Assembly: GCA_050246635.1 (NCBI GenBank) | Contig: JBFWVR010000018.1 | Span: 1-64,000 of the forward strand | Length of the DNA stretch: 64,000 nt | Origin: JBFWVR01 sp050246635 | GTDB lineage: Bacteria; Acidobacteriota; Vicinamibacteria; Vicinamibacterales; UBA2999 | Direction of reading: 5' to 3' | Shown: one piece after another, positions 42,331 through 51,918 of the stretch | How the letters are laid out: every line of letters starts with the position of its first letter | How positions within the stretch are numbered: position 1 is the first letter of the stretch | Notes under the pieces: generated by a model | The model's input: the letters and a program-made list of their open reading frames with translations, nothing else | What the model was told of the DNA's origin: nothing | The model's database searches: none | Position numbers and translations under genes: made by a program

Positions 42331-44580
42331 CTATCGCGGCGTGCTGCTCGTCCCTCCCGTGTTCCCCGGCCGCAACGTCTCCAGCGTGAACCGGAGCATC
42401 ATGGTGCGCAGGTGTTTGACCAGCTTCGGATCGGTGACGCCGTGTCGCGACTTTTCGTACGTCATCAACTCGAACTCCTTGCCGGCCTGCTGGAGCGCGT
42501 AGGCGAGCTTCATCGTGTTCTGCATGTGCACGTTGTCGTCGATGACGCCGTGGATGAGGAGCAGCCGGCCCTGCAGGTTGGCGGCGGCGTTGATGACCGA
42601 GCTCGACTCGTAGCCCTCCGGGTTGTTCTGCGGCATCAGCATGTAGCGCTCGGTGTAGATGCTGTCGTAGAGGCGCCAGTCGGTCACGTTGCCGCCGCCG
42701 ATGCCGAGCGCGAAGCTCGTCGAGTGCGTCAGGGCGTACGTCGTCATGAAGCCGCCGAAGCTCCAGCCATCGATGCCGATACGTGAGCCGTCCACCCACG
42801 GCTGCTTCTTGAGATAGGCGAGCCCGTCCTCGATGTCGGCCAGCTCCTGCGCGCCGAAGTTCCTGTAGCTGGTCCACGCCGACTGCGCGCCCTTGCCGCT
42901 CGCGGACCGGTTGTCGCAGATCCAGACCACGATGCCGCGCTCGGCGAGGAGCTGGTAGTACATGCCGATCTGGCCCTGCCAGGCGTCGCGCACCTGCGGG
43001 GCGTAGGGACCGGCATAGGTGAACTGCATCACGGGGTACTTGCGTGACGGATCGAAGTCCACCGGCTTGATGAGGATGGCTTCCATCTCGAAGCCATCGC
43101 GCGTGGCCACCTGCAGGCGCTCGGGCTCGGAGCGCGCGAACTGCGAGAGCTGCGGGATGCCCCCCTCCGCGATGACACGCTCTTCCGTGCCGCCGGCCGC
43201 GTGCAGCCGCACCTGCGGCGGGGTGTGCAGGTCACTCCAGGTGTCGATGAACCGCTCGAACCCGGGGCTGAACTGCGCGCGGTGCGTGCCCGCCCGCTCC
43301 GTGAGCCGCGTGGCGCCCGAGCCATCGAGCTTCACGCGATACGCATCGAGGCCGACGTAGTTGCGCTCGGTGCCCGAGTAGTAGATCCAGCCGGCGTCCT
43401 CGTCCACGCCGTGGACCACGCGGACGTCCCATTCGCCCGACGTGACCGGCTTCAGCAACGTGCCGTCCGCGGCGTAGTGGTAGAGGTGGCGCCAGCCGGT
43501 GCGCTCGCTCAGCCACAGAAAGGAGCCGTCCTTCAGCCACAGCGGCGAGCCGTTGTTGTTCACCCACGCCTTCGTCGTCTCGCGGAAGAGCGTGGTCGCG
43601 CGCCCGGTCCGCGGCGTGGCGCGGTTCAGGTCCAGCCAGGTCTGCTCACGGTCCTGCACCTGGTAGATCACGGACGACGAATCCGGCGTCCAGGCGACGT
43701 CGACCACGAGGATGCTGGAGGCGGAGTACCGATCCAGGTCGACCCACGTCACGGGACCGCCCGCGACCGAGACGACGCCGAGGCGCACGCCGGGGTTGGG
43801 ATCGCCGGGCTGCGGGTAGTCCTCGACCTCGACGTCGAGGTTCACGGGGATGTGGTCGACGATCGTGAACGACGGCACCTGCCGCTCGTCGAGCTGCAGG
43901 AAGGCGAGCCGTGAGCCGTCGGGGCTCCACCAGTTCGCGCCGAAGGTGCCGCGACCGTAGATCTCCTCCTGGTAAATCCAGTCCAGCTTGCCGTTGAGGA
44001 TCTCCGCGCTCCCGTCCGTGGTCAGCCGGCGCTCGCGGCCGTGCGCGACGTCGACGACCCACAGGTCGTTGTCGCGCACGAACGAGACCATCGTTCCATC
44101 GGGGCTGAACGCGAACTGCTCCTCGGGCTCCGCCGTCGACGTCAGCCGCGTCGCGCGGCCATCGGCGAAGCGGTAGTGGTAGAGGTCGTCGCCAATCGAC
44201 AGCACGACCGCGGCGTGGTCGCGGGTCATCTGCAGGTCGCGGCGGTTCGGCAGGCCCTGCGCGTCCTGCGCGCTGATGCCGGGGATTGCGGCAAACGCCT
44301 GGCGCATTGCGTCGGCGTCGAAGAGCGGCCGCGAGGCGCCCGTGGCCGCGGTCACCCGGAGCCAGTCGACGCCGCTGCCGGCGTCCGAGCGGCGTGGCCA
44401 CGCGTACTCGGTGTCCGACAGCCATTCGAACCCGCCCGGGGCGTTGCCGGAGAAGTCGATCCGTGCCACGGGATCGTACAGGTCGTCGATCGTGAGCGGC
44501 CTCGTCTGGGCCGCGGCGAGCGCCGGCGCGAGCCAGAGCAGGAAGAGGGCGACCGAAGCGGACGACAGGCGGCGGGGCAT
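42331..44580 (-). CDS. Secreted S9B dipeptidyl peptidase IV-like enzyme
   Basis: 749 aa. Signal peptide (about 1-25, APALAAAQ), DPP-IV beta-propeller domain (DYPQPGDPNPGVRLGVVSV, WTPDSSSVIYQVQDREQ, NNGSPLWLKDGSFLWLSERTGWRHLYHY) and a C-terminal alpha/beta hydrolase: GIDGWSFGGFMTTY (Ser), VIDDNVH (Asp), SRHGV (His). The DWIYQEEIYGRG-like DWIYQEEIY carries the Glu-Glu pair that binds the substrate N-terminus. It removes X-Pro or X-Ala dipeptides from peptides. ATG 44580 has GAGGAG at 6 nt. Divergent from the beta-CASP RNase gene. Confidence 0.94.
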   Translation of the reverse strand: MPRRLSSASVALFLLWLAPALAAAQTRPLTIDDLYDPVARIDFSGNAPGGFEWLSDTEYAWPRRSDAGSGVDWLRVTAATGASRPLFDADAMRQAFAAIPGISAQDAQGLPNRRDLQMTRDHAAVVLSIGDDLYHYRFADGRATRLTSTAEPEEQFAFSPDGTMVSFVRDNDLWVVDVAHGRERRLTTDGSAEILNGKLDWIYQEEIYGRGTFGANWWSPDGSRLAFLQLDERQVPSFTIVDHIPVNLDVEVEDYPQPGDPNPGVRLGVVSVAGGPVTWVDLDRYSASSILVVDVAWTPDSSSVIYQVQDREQTWLDLNRATPRTGRATTLFRETTKAWVNNNGSPLWLKDGSFLWLSERTGWRHLYHYAADGTLLKPVTSGEWDVRVVHGVDEDAGWIYYSGTERNYVGLDAYRVKLDGSGATRLTERAGTHRAQFSPGFERFIDTWSDLHTPPQVRLHAAGGTEERVIAEGGIPQLSQFARSEPERLQVATRDGFEMEAILIKPVDFDPSRKYPVMQFTYAGPYAPQVRDAWQGQIGMYYQLLAERGIVVWICDNRSASGKGAQSAWTSYRNFGAQELADIEDGLAYLKKQPWVDGSRIGIDGWSFGGFMTTYALTHSTSFALGIGGGNVTDWRLYDSIYTERYMLMPQNNPEGYESSSVINAAANLQGRLLLIHGVIDDNVHMQNTMKLAYALQQAGKEFELMTYEKSRHGVTDPKLVKHLRTMMLRFTLETLRPGNTGGTSSTPR

Positions 44581-44663
44581 GGCGGACTCCTCGAGGAACG
44601 CGCGCAAGCGGGCGCGGCGCCCGCGAGGGCGCCTCGGGGAAATTCTAGTAGAGTGAACGGGAC

Positions 44664-46052
44664 ATGGCGGCGATCACCTTTCTCGGCGCGGCACGCACCG
44701 TCACCGGCTCCAAGCACCTGCTCGATATCGACGGCCACCTGATCTTCGTGGACTGCGGCCTCTTCCAGGGCCTCAAGGAGCTGCGTGTCAGGAACTGGGC
44801 CGCGCTGCCGGTCAATCCGGCGGACATCCACGCCGTGGTGCTCACCCATGCGCACCTGGACCATTCCGGGTGGCTGCCGCGGCTCGTGGCGGGTGGGTTC
44901 ACGGGCCGCATCTATTGCACGCTCGGCACGCGGGACCTCTGCACCCTCGTGCTCACCGATGCCGGCCACCTCCAGGAAGAGGCGGCACGCGACGCGAACA
45001 AACGCGGCTACTCCAAGCACCACCCCGCCCTCCCGCTCTTCACCGAAGCCGATGCCGCCGAGACGCTGACGCGGCTGCAGCCGGTGGGGTTCAACCGCCC
45101 GATTCCGGTGGCGCCCGGCGTCGAGGCCGAGTGGATCAACGCGGGCCACCTGCTCGGATCGGCGTTCGTGAACGTGCGTCGCGCGGGCCAGAAATCTGGT
45201 GGCATCCTGTTCGGCGGGGACCTGGGGCGGTACGGCCGCCCGGTGCTGCCCGATCCGAAACCGGGCGTGGCGGCCGACGTCCTGCTCCTCGAGTCCACCT
45301 ACGGCAACCGTGAGCACCCGCCGGACGATGACGGCAGGGCGCTCGAGGCGATCGTGAAGGACACGGCGTCCCGGGGCGGGAAGCTGATCATTCCCTCCTT
45401 TGCCATCGGCCGCGTGGAAGAAGTCCTCTACTGGCTGAAGAAGCTCGAGGAGGAGAAGCGCATCCCCGTGCTGCCCGTCTACGTGGACAGCCCGATGGCG
45501 CTGTCGGCGATGGAGTACTACCAGGCCCACGCGCGTGAGCTGGACCCGGACGTCCGGCCGGCGGGCCGCGACGTGTGCGGCTTCTGCACGCGGCGCTTCC
45601 AGCCGGTCGCGACCGTCGAGCAGTCGAAGGTCGTCACGGCGAAGAGTGGTCCGGCCATCGTGATCTCCGCGAGTGGCATGGCGACGGGCGGTCGCGTGCT
45701 GCACCACCTGGCGGCGGCGCTCCCCGACGAACGCAACACGGTGTTGTTCGTCGGCTACCAGGCCGCCGGCACCCGGGGGCGCCTGCTGATCGAGGGCGCG
45801 AAGCAGGTGAAGATGTTCGGGCAGTACATCCCCGTGAACGCCACCGTCGCCAAGCTCAACGGCATGTCCGCGCACGCCGACAGCGTCGAGATCCTGCGCT
45901 GGCTCCGGACGCTGCCCCACGCACCCTCGACCACCTATCTCGTGCACGGTGAGCCCCCGGCGCAGGAGGCCCTGAAGGCGCGGATCGAAAAGGAGCTCGA
46001 CTGGCACGTCGAGATTCCCGAGCACGGGCAGCGAGTGGAGGTGCCCTTCTAG
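44664..46052 (+). CDS. MBL/beta-CASP ribonuclease
   Basis: 462 aa of the RNA-specific MBL exonuclease/CPSF73-like group. MBL motifs: VDCGLFQG, THAHLDHSGWLPRL (HxHxDH), INAGHLLGSA, FGGDLGRYGRP; beta-CASP motifs: IIPSFAIGRVEEVL, SGMATGGRVLHHL, and C-terminal GMSAHAD with VHGEPPAQEAL. It probably processes or degrades RNA with zinc in the active site. The start at 44664 has TAGAGT 9 nt upstream and no Shine-Dalgarno. It is followed by a 550-nt repeat region. Confidence 0.93.
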   Translation: MAAITFLGAARTVTGSKHLLDIDGHLIFVDCGLFQGLKELRVRNWAALPVNPADIHAVVLTHAHLDHSGWLPRLVAGGFTGRIYCTLGTRDLCTLVLTDAGHLQEEAARDANKRGYSKHHPALPLFTEADAAETLTRLQPVGFNRPIPVAPGVEAEWINAGHLLGSAFVNVRRAGQKSGGILFGGDLGRYGRPVLPDPKPGVAADVLLLESTYGNREHPPDDDGRALEAIVKDTASRGGKLIIPSFAIGRVEEVLYWLKKLEEEKRIPVLPVYVDSPMALSAMEYYQAHARELDPDVRPAGRDVCGFCTRRFQPVATVEQSKVVTAKSGPAIVISASGMATGGRVLHHLAAALPDERNTVLFVGYQAAGTRGRLLIEGAKQVKMFGQYIPVNATVAKLNGMSAHADSVEILRWLRTLPHAPSTTYLVHGEPPAQEALKARIEKELDWHVEIPEHGQRVEVPF

Positions 46053-46602
46053 GGCCACAGATTGCAGAGGCCACCGATTGCGAAGGCCACGGATTGCAAA
46101 GGCCACAGATTGCACAGATTGCACAGATGAACGCGGGGACACAGATGCACAGATGACGCGGGATGCACAGATGCGGGCGGGGCCGGTACGCCTCGCACCC
46201 CAATGCTCCGCGTAGTCCGTGGCATGCGTAGGCGCACAGCGATGCACAGATGACGCGGGATGCACAGATGCGGGCGGGCCGGTATGCCTCGGACCCCAAT
46301 GCTCCGCGTAGTCCGTGGCATGCGTAGGCGCACAACGATGCACAGATGACGCGGGATGCACAGATGCGGGCGGGGTCGTACGCCTCGCTTCCCAATGCTC
46401 CGCGTAGTCCGTGGCATGCGTAGGCGCACAGCGATGCACAATTGACGCGGGATGCACAGATGCGGGCGGGCCGGTATGTCTCGGACCCCAATGCTCCGCA
46501 TACTCCGTGTAATCCGTGTAATCCGTGGATCCACCCACGTCACCCAGTGGCTTCTCCGTGTAGCCCGTGTCCCCCGTGTTCTGATACAGCCGGACTTCCC
46601 CG
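46053..46602. repeat. Tandem-repeat region: 18-bp words and four 96-97 bp units
   Basis: No gene in this 550 nt. Positions 46053-46120 hold four copies of an 18-bp unit GGCCACAGATTGCAAA-like. From 46145 there are four tandem copies of a 96-97 bp unit (starting 46145, 46242, 46338, 46434), each built on ATGCACAGATGACGCGGGATG, CGTAGTCCGTGG and ATGCGTAGGCGCACA. The end (46500-46580) changes to GTAATCCGTGTAATCCGTGG and CCCGTGTCCCCCGTGT. The unit length divisible by three keeps an open frame with low-complexity peptide that I do not regard as a gene. Confidence 0.9.
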
Positions 46603-48579
46603 ATGAAACACATGTCCCCGCAGTCCCCGCAGTCCACGCCCACCCAGGCTGACACGCGTCCCTACCGCCTCGAGCAGGTGGATGACGCGGCGATCGTGCA
46701 GCTGTACGCGGACGGCTTCGCGGAGCTGGCACGTGAGGAGAAGGTGCTCGTGTGGCATCTCTACCAGGCGGCGCTGGCAGGCCGCGACATCTACTACGAC
46801 CAGCGCCATCGCCTGAACCTGCCGATGCGCGACTTCCTCGAGGAGCTCCTGACACACGCCGTCGGCCTGCCCGAGGCGGTGCTCGCGGAGCTGACGCGCT
46901 ACACGAAGCTCTTCTGGCTCAACACCGGGCCGTACAACAACCTGACGGCGCGCAAGTTCCTGCTGCGCCTCGAGCCGGCCGTGCTGGTCGACGCCGCCGA
47001 GCGCGCCGCCCGGAACGGCGCCCGCTTCCGGTTGCCCGCGGGGGCCACGGTTGCCGATCTCGTGCACGGCTTCGCGCCGATGTTCTTCGACCCGGCGTTC
47101 GAGCCGATGGTCACGAACAAGACGCCGGGGGCGGGCCGGGACATCCTCGCGTCGAGCAGCAACAACCTGTACGACGGCGTGACGATGGCCGATCTCGAGG
47201 GCTTCGACGAGCGGCACGGCCTCAACGCCCGGCTCGTGAAGCGGGACGGCAAACTGGTCGAGGAGGTCTACCGGGTCGGCGGCCTCTACGACCGCGAGAT
47301 CCGGAACATCGTCCGGCACCTGAACGAGGCGGCAGCCGTCGCGCCGGCGCCCCTGGCGGCCTCGCTGCGCGCCCTCGTGCGATGGTACGAGACCGGGGAG
47401 GACGCCGACCGCGAGCGGTTCGACATCGCGTGGGTGACCAACCACGAGACCGCGGTGGACACGATGAACGGCTTCATCGAGGTCTACATGGACGCCCGCG
47501 GCGTCAAGGGCGCGTGGGAAGGCGTCGTCTACTACACGAATCACGACAAGACCGAGAAGATCCGCCGGCTTGCCGCCCACGCGCAGTGGTTCGAGGATCA
47601 CCTGCCAATCGATCCCCGCTACCGCAAGCCGACCGTCACCGGGGTCACCGCCACGGCCATCGAGGTGGTGGTCGAGGCGGGCGACTCGGGTCCCGTGACG
47701 CCGATCGGCGTGAACCTGCCGAACGACCAGCGCATCAGGGAGGAGTACGGCAGCAAGTCCGTGTCGCTGTCGAACGTGCTCGAGGCCTACGAGAAGTCCA
47801 CGCCCGACAGCTTCCGGCGGGAGTTCGCCTGGGACGAGGCCGAAGTGGCACGGGCGGAGCAGTGGGGCGCCTTCGCGAGCGAGCTGACGACGGAGCTCCA
47901 CGAGGTGCTCGGCCACGGGTCGGGCCGCATGAAGGATGGCCTCCCGGGCTTGCCGCACGAGCTGCTCAAGGAGCAGTACTCCGCCCTCGAGGAGTCGCGC
48001 GCCGACCTGGTCGCCCTGTACTTCGTCGCCGATCCCGAGCTCGCGCGCATGGGCATCCTCGACGCCGCCGACCAGCCCGACATCGTCCGGGCCGAGTACG
48101 AGGCGTATGCGCGGACGGCGTTGACCCAGCTGCGCCGGGTGCGTGAGGGCACGCAGATCGAGGAAGACCACATGCGCAACCGCCAGGCCATCGTGCACTG
48201 GCTGCTGGCGGAGACCGACGCCATCGAGGTGCGCCGCCGCGACGGCCGGACGTACTACGTGATGGCCGATGCGCACGCGTTCCGCGACGGTGTGGCCCGT
48301 CTCCTGGCGGAGGTCCAGCGCATGAAGTCGGAGGGCGACTACGAGGCCGCCCGCGCCTTCTTCGAGGCGTACGGCGTGCACTTCGATCCGGCCCTGCGTG
48401 ACGAGGTCGTCGCCCGCGTCGACCACCTCCGCCTGCCGTCGTACACGGGCTTCGTGATGCCGGAGCTGACGCCGGTGCGCGACGCGGCCGGTACCATCAC
48501 CGACGTCACCATTTCGTATCCGTGCGACTTCACCGCCCAGATGCTCGGGTACTCTGCTGAGCGGCGTGCCGGCGCCTGA
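46603..48579 (+). CDS. Dipeptidyl-peptidase III (M49)
   Basis: 658 aa, no signal peptide, cytoplasmic. The M49 zinc motif is HEVLGH in ELTTELHEVLGHGSGR (about residue 430), followed by EESRADLVALYF with the third ligand Glu. YNNLTARKF and TNHETAVDTMNGFIEVYMDARGVKG are further family segments. It releases dipeptides from the N-terminus of short peptides. The start is ATG 46603 with ATG 46612 in frame. It follows the repeat region and precedes the HEAT-cyclophilin gene by 30 nt. Confidence 0.93.
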   Translation: MKHMSPQSPQSTPTQADTRPYRLEQVDDAAIVQLYADGFAELAREEKVLVWHLYQAALAGRDIYYDQRHRLNLPMRDFLEELLTHAVGLPEAVLAELTRYTKLFWLNTGPYNNLTARKFLLRLEPAVLVDAAERAARNGARFRLPAGATVADLVHGFAPMFFDPAFEPMVTNKTPGAGRDILASSSNNLYDGVTMADLEGFDERHGLNARLVKRDGKLVEEVYRVGGLYDREIRNIVRHLNEAAAVAPAPLAASLRALVRWYETGEDADRERFDIAWVTNHETAVDTMNGFIEVYMDARGVKGAWEGVVYYTNHDKTEKIRRLAAHAQWFEDHLPIDPRYRKPTVTGVTATAIEVVVEAGDSGPVTPIGVNLPNDQRIREEYGSKSVSLSNVLEAYEKSTPDSFRREFAWDEAEVARAEQWGAFASELTTELHEVLGHGSGRMKDGLPGLPHELLKEQYSALEESRADLVALYFVADPELARMGILDAADQPDIVRAEYEAYARTALTQLRRVREGTQIEEDHMRNRQAIVHWLLAETDAIEVRRRDGRTYYVMADAHAFRDGVARLLAEVQRMKSEGDYEAARAFFEAYGVHFDPALRDEVVARVDHLRLPSYTGFVMPELTPVRDAAGTITDVTISYPCDFTAQMLGYSAERRAGA

Positions 48580-48609
48580 GCCGGTGGCCTCACCGGGAGC
48601 GACCGAAAC

Positions 48610-50733
48610 GTGAGACGACTGCTGCGCGCGCGCGTGATTCTCGGCGTCTGTGTGCTCACCACGGCCTGTGCGTCGGCCGACGATCCCGCCCTGCGCGAGC
48701 AGATGCTCCAGGCCGAGGACGCCCGCGGCCACGGCCCGGAAGGGCTCACGCCCCTCGAGACCGGGCTTGGCAGCCCGGATCCCGCCACGCGACGGGTCGC
48801 CGTGCGGGCCATCGGGCGGCTCGAACAGCCACCGCACGCCCATCTCGTGCTCCCGCTGCTCGAGGATCCCGACGCCTCCGTGCGCGCCGAGGCCGCCAAC
48901 GCCCTGGGGCAGTTGGCCACCACGCCGGAGGCCGCGGCCTCGGCTGCCGAGGCCCTGGTCGCACGCATCGACGCCGAGACGGATCCCGAGGTGCGTGGGG
49001 TGCTCGCAGCCACGGCGGGCCGGCTGCCGCTCGCCTCACCGGCCGACATCGGCCGCGTCGAGACGGCCATCGTGACGCTCCTGCCGTCGTCCCCCGTGGA
49101 TGCGGCTGTGGCGGTGGCCCAGGTGCCCGGGGCCGCGGAGGGACTCGAGGCGCTGATTCGCCAGCGACGCGAGGTGCGCCCCCCATCGGCCTCGGCCATC
49201 GAACGCCTGAAGAGCACCGCCCTGCTGGGACGATCCACCGGGGACGGCGCCGAGGCCGGCGACCCGCGGGTGCGTGGGCGCCGCCTCGCCGTGCTGGCGC
49301 TCGGCACGGCGCAGGCAGCCGACGCGGCCCTGCTCGAGCAGGCCCTCGGGGATCCCGACGACGAGGTCAGGCGCGTGGCGGCGGCGTCGGCCGGGGCGAT
49401 GCCCACGCTGGAACGCCGTGAGGCGCTCCTGCGGTCCGCGCTCGCCGATCGCCACGCGCAGGTGCGTTATGAGGCGCTGCGCGGCTGGGGGCGGCGCATG
49501 ACCGACACCGCGGGGTGCGATCCCGTGGTCGCCGCCGTGCGCGACGACGATCCGCATGTTGCGCTGCAGGCGCTCGACCTGCTGGGCACCGTCTGCACGG
49601 ACGGCGGGGTCGCGCTGGCGCCGTTGCTGCGCGAGACCGACGGCCCGGCCCCCGAAGCCGGGAGCTGGCATCGGGCGGCGCACGCGATCGTGTCGCTGGC
49701 GCGCGTGTCGCCGGCGGAGGCGCGCAAGCGGCTCACGCCGTTCACCACCAGCCAGGTGTGGCAGGTGCGCATGTACGCCGCGCGCGCGGCCGGAGAGCTG
49801 GCCGCGCTCGACGAGCTCATGATGCTGGCCGCCGACATGGACGACAACGTCCGCACCGCCGCGCTCACCGCGCTCGTCGACCTGAAGCGGCCGGAGGCCG
49901 TGCCCGTGGCGCTGGACGATCTCACGCGAGACGACTACCAGCTGATCCTGACGGCGGCCGGCGCGCTTGCCGATCCGCAGGTGGCCCCGCGTTCGGTCCC
50001 GGCGCTCGTCGCGACGTTCCAGCGGCTGACGGCCGGCGGCAAGGACACCTCCCGCGATCCGCGCATGGCCATTCTCGACCGCCTGGAGGCGCTCGGTGGG
50101 CCCGATGGCCGCGGCGCCGCCGGCGCGCCGATCGAGCCCTCGCTCGTGGAGGCCCTGCGGCCGTCCGTTCGCGACTTCGATCCGGCGGTCGCCACGCGCG
50201 TGGCCGGGTTGCTCTCGGCGTGGACGGGCTCGCGGGTGACAGCCGAGCCGCAGCCCGCCGGCGTGCCACCTCCCGCACTCGCGGACGTCGAGGCCCTCCG
50301 TGGCCAGGTGTTGCGGCTCACGATCGCGGGCCGCGGTCAGATGGACCTCCGCCTGCTCCTGGACGAGGCGCCCCTCTCGGCCCTCCGGGTGGCCACGCGC
50401 GCCCGCGAGGGCTACTACGACGGGCTGACCTTCCACCGCGTCGTCCCCAACTTCGTGCTGCAGGGCGGCAGCCCCGGGGCCAACGAGTACATGGGCGACG
50501 CCCGCTACATGCGGGACGAGGTCGGGCTCGTGTCGAATCGCCGCGGGACCCTGGGCATCTCGACGCGCGGGCGCGACACGGGGGACGCGCAGATCTTCGT
50601 CAACCTCGTGGACCTGCCCCGGCTCGACCACACCTACACGGTGTTTGCCGAGATCGTGCGTGGACTCGACGTGGCCGACGGCGTGCTCGAGGGCGACGTG
50701 ATCGAGCACGCCGAGCTCGTGCCCGCGCCGTAG
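48610..50733 (+). CDS. HEAT-repeat/cyclophilin fusion lipoprotein
   Basis: 707 aa. N-terminal signal with Cys 20 (GVCVLTTAC), a lax lipobox, so a lipoprotein is possible. Residues about 45-545 form HEAT repeats (LGSPDPATRRVAVRAIGRL, LLEDPDASVRAEAANALGQLA, LGDPDDEVRRVAAASAGAM, LADRHAQVRYEALRGWG, MDDNVRTAALTALVDL). Residues about 565-705 form a cyclophilin peptidyl-prolyl isomerase: FHRVVPNFVLQGG has the catalytic Arg, Phe and Gln, then DTGDAQIFVNL and YTVFAEIVRGLDVADGV. This joins a protein-binding scaffold to a proline isomerase, perhaps to fold exported proteins. Start GTG 48610. Confidence 0.92.
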   Translation: MRRLLRARVILGVCVLTTACASADDPALREQMLQAEDARGHGPEGLTPLETGLGSPDPATRRVAVRAIGRLEQPPHAHLVLPLLEDPDASVRAEAANALGQLATTPEAAASAAEALVARIDAETDPEVRGVLAATAGRLPLASPADIGRVETAIVTLLPSSPVDAAVAVAQVPGAAEGLEALIRQRREVRPPSASAIERLKSTALLGRSTGDGAEAGDPRVRGRRLAVLALGTAQAADAALLEQALGDPDDEVRRVAAASAGAMPTLERREALLRSALADRHAQVRYEALRGWGRRMTDTAGCDPVVAAVRDDDPHVALQALDLLGTVCTDGGVALAPLLRETDGPAPEAGSWHRAAHAIVSLARVSPAEARKRLTPFTTSQVWQVRMYAARAAGELAALDELMMLAADMDDNVRTAALTALVDLKRPEAVPVALDDLTRDDYQLILTAAGALADPQVAPRSVPALVATFQRLTAGGKDTSRDPRMAILDRLEALGGPDGRGAAGAPIEPSLVEALRPSVRDFDPAVATRVAGLLSAWTGSRVTAEPQPAGVPPPALADVEALRGQVLRLTIAGRGQMDLRLLLDEAPLSALRVATRAREGYYDGLTFHRVVPNFVLQGGSPGANEYMGDARYMRDEVGLVSNRRGTLGISTRGRDTGDAQIFVNLVDLPRLDHTYTVFAEIVRGLDVADGVLEGDVIEHAELVPAP

Positions 50734-50736
50734 GAT
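50731..50736 (+). promoter_or_regulatory. -10-like box before the aminotransferase gene
   Basis: TAGGAT ends 6 nt before GTG 50743 and begins with the stop codon of the upstream gene. It fits the leaderless pattern, but may be chance. Confidence 0.3.
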
Positions 50737-50742
50737 CGGGAC

Positions 50743-51918
50743 GTGCGATCCGCCCGCCTGCCGGCCGACCTGACCCCCAACCCGGCCGCCCGCGCGCTGG
50801 CCGATCTGCGCGCGGCCGGCACGACGGTCCTCGACCTCACGGCGTCGAACCCGACGGCGGCGGGGATTCCGTATCCGGCGGATCTGCTCGCGCCACTGGC
50901 CGATCCCCTAGCGCTGGCCTACGAGCCGGAGCCGCTCGGCTGGTGGCCGGCGCGGGAGGCGGTGGCGGCCGAGTTCGGCCGTCGCGGGCTCATCGTCCCA
51001 CCAGGACGCGTGGCGCTCACATCCAGCACGAGCGAGGCGTACGCGCTGCTCTTCAAGCTGCTGTGCGACCCGGGCGATCGTGTGCTCGTGCCGCGGCCGA
51101 GCTATCCGCTCTTCGAGCACCTGACCGCGCTGGAATCCGTCGAGGCGGTGCCGTACGATCTGGACGCGCACGGGGGCTGGCGGCTCGATGCCGGTGCGGT
51201 CGCGCGTGGGCTCGACGCGCGGACGCGGGCGGTGCTGCTCGTGTCGCCGAACAACCCGACGGGATCGTGCCTGCACGAGGGCGAGCTCGCCGACCTGCTC
51301 GCCGTCACGGCCGGACGCGGCGTGGCCCTGATTGGCGACGAGGTCTTCGCCGACTACCTGCTCGAGCCCGAGCCGGGGGTCTGCTCCGTGCTCGCGCAGG
51401 ACGAGGTGCTGGCGTTCGGCCTGGGGGGCCTCTCGAAATCGGTGGGCCTGCCGCAGGTGAAGCTGGGCTGGTTCGCCGCCACCGGACCGGCGGACGAGGT
51501 GGCCGCGACGTTGCAGGCGTACGAGATCGTGGCCGACACGTATCTCTCCGTTTCAACCCCGGTCCAGGTCGCCGCGGCGGCGCTGCTCGACAGGGGCGCC
51601 GGACCTCGCGCGGCAATCCAGGCCCGGATTCGGGCCAATCTCTCGGCGCTGGACGCGGCCCTGGCCGGCCATCCGTCCATCGCCCGCGGGCGTGTCGAGG
51701 GCGGCTGGACGGCCGTGCTTCGTGTGCCCGCCGTGCTCACGGAGGAGGCACTCGCTCTGGATCTGATGCACCATGACCACGTCGTTGTCCACCCTGGGTA
51801 CTTCTTCGACTTCCCGCACGAGGCGTTCATCGTCGTGAGCCTGCTGCCACCCCCGGAGGTCTTCGAGCCGGCCATCGCGCGGATCGTGGCGCGCGCCGCG
51901 TATGGGGGCGCGTCATGA
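50743..51918 (+). CDS. Class I/II PLP aminotransferase
   Basis: 391 aa fold type I enzyme. The PLP lysine is in GLSKSVGLPQVKLGW (about residue 228), with SPNNPTGSCL, GDEVFADYLLEP and TSSTSEAYALLFKLLCDPGDRVLVPRPSYPLF as cofactor-binding motifs. The substrate cannot be told; related proteins transaminate aromatic or branched amino acids or alanine. Start GTG 50743. It overlaps malQ by 4 nt (ATGA), so it is cotranslated with a glucan enzyme, an unexpected partner. Confidence 0.9.
   Translation: MRSARLPADLTPNPAARALADLRAAGTTVLDLTASNPTAAGIPYPADLLAPLADPLALAYEPEPLGWWPAREAVAAEFGRRGLIVPPGRVALTSSTSEAYALLFKLLCDPGDRVLVPRPSYPLFEHLTALESVEAVPYDLDAHGGWRLDAGAVARGLDARTRAVLLVSPNNPTGSCLHEGELADLLAVTAGRGVALIGDEVFADYLLEPEPGVCSVLAQDEVLAFGLGGLSKSVGLPQVKLGWFAATGPADEVAATLQAYEIVADTYLSVSTPVQVAAAALLDRGAGPRAAIQARIRANLSALDAALAGHPSIARGRVEGGWTAVLRVPAVLTEEALALDLMHHDHVVVHPGYFFDFPHEAFIVVSLLPPPEVFEPAIARIVARAAYGGAS

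Noticed and set aside
46145..46505. A CRISPR array
   Set aside because: The units are contiguous 96-97 bp copies with no unique spacers, and no cas gene is in the window.
45856..46655. Open frames across the 46 kb repeats giving TDYAEHWG-like peptides
   Set aside because: The 96-bp unit is divisible by three, so any frame stays open. The peptide only mirrors the DNA repeat.
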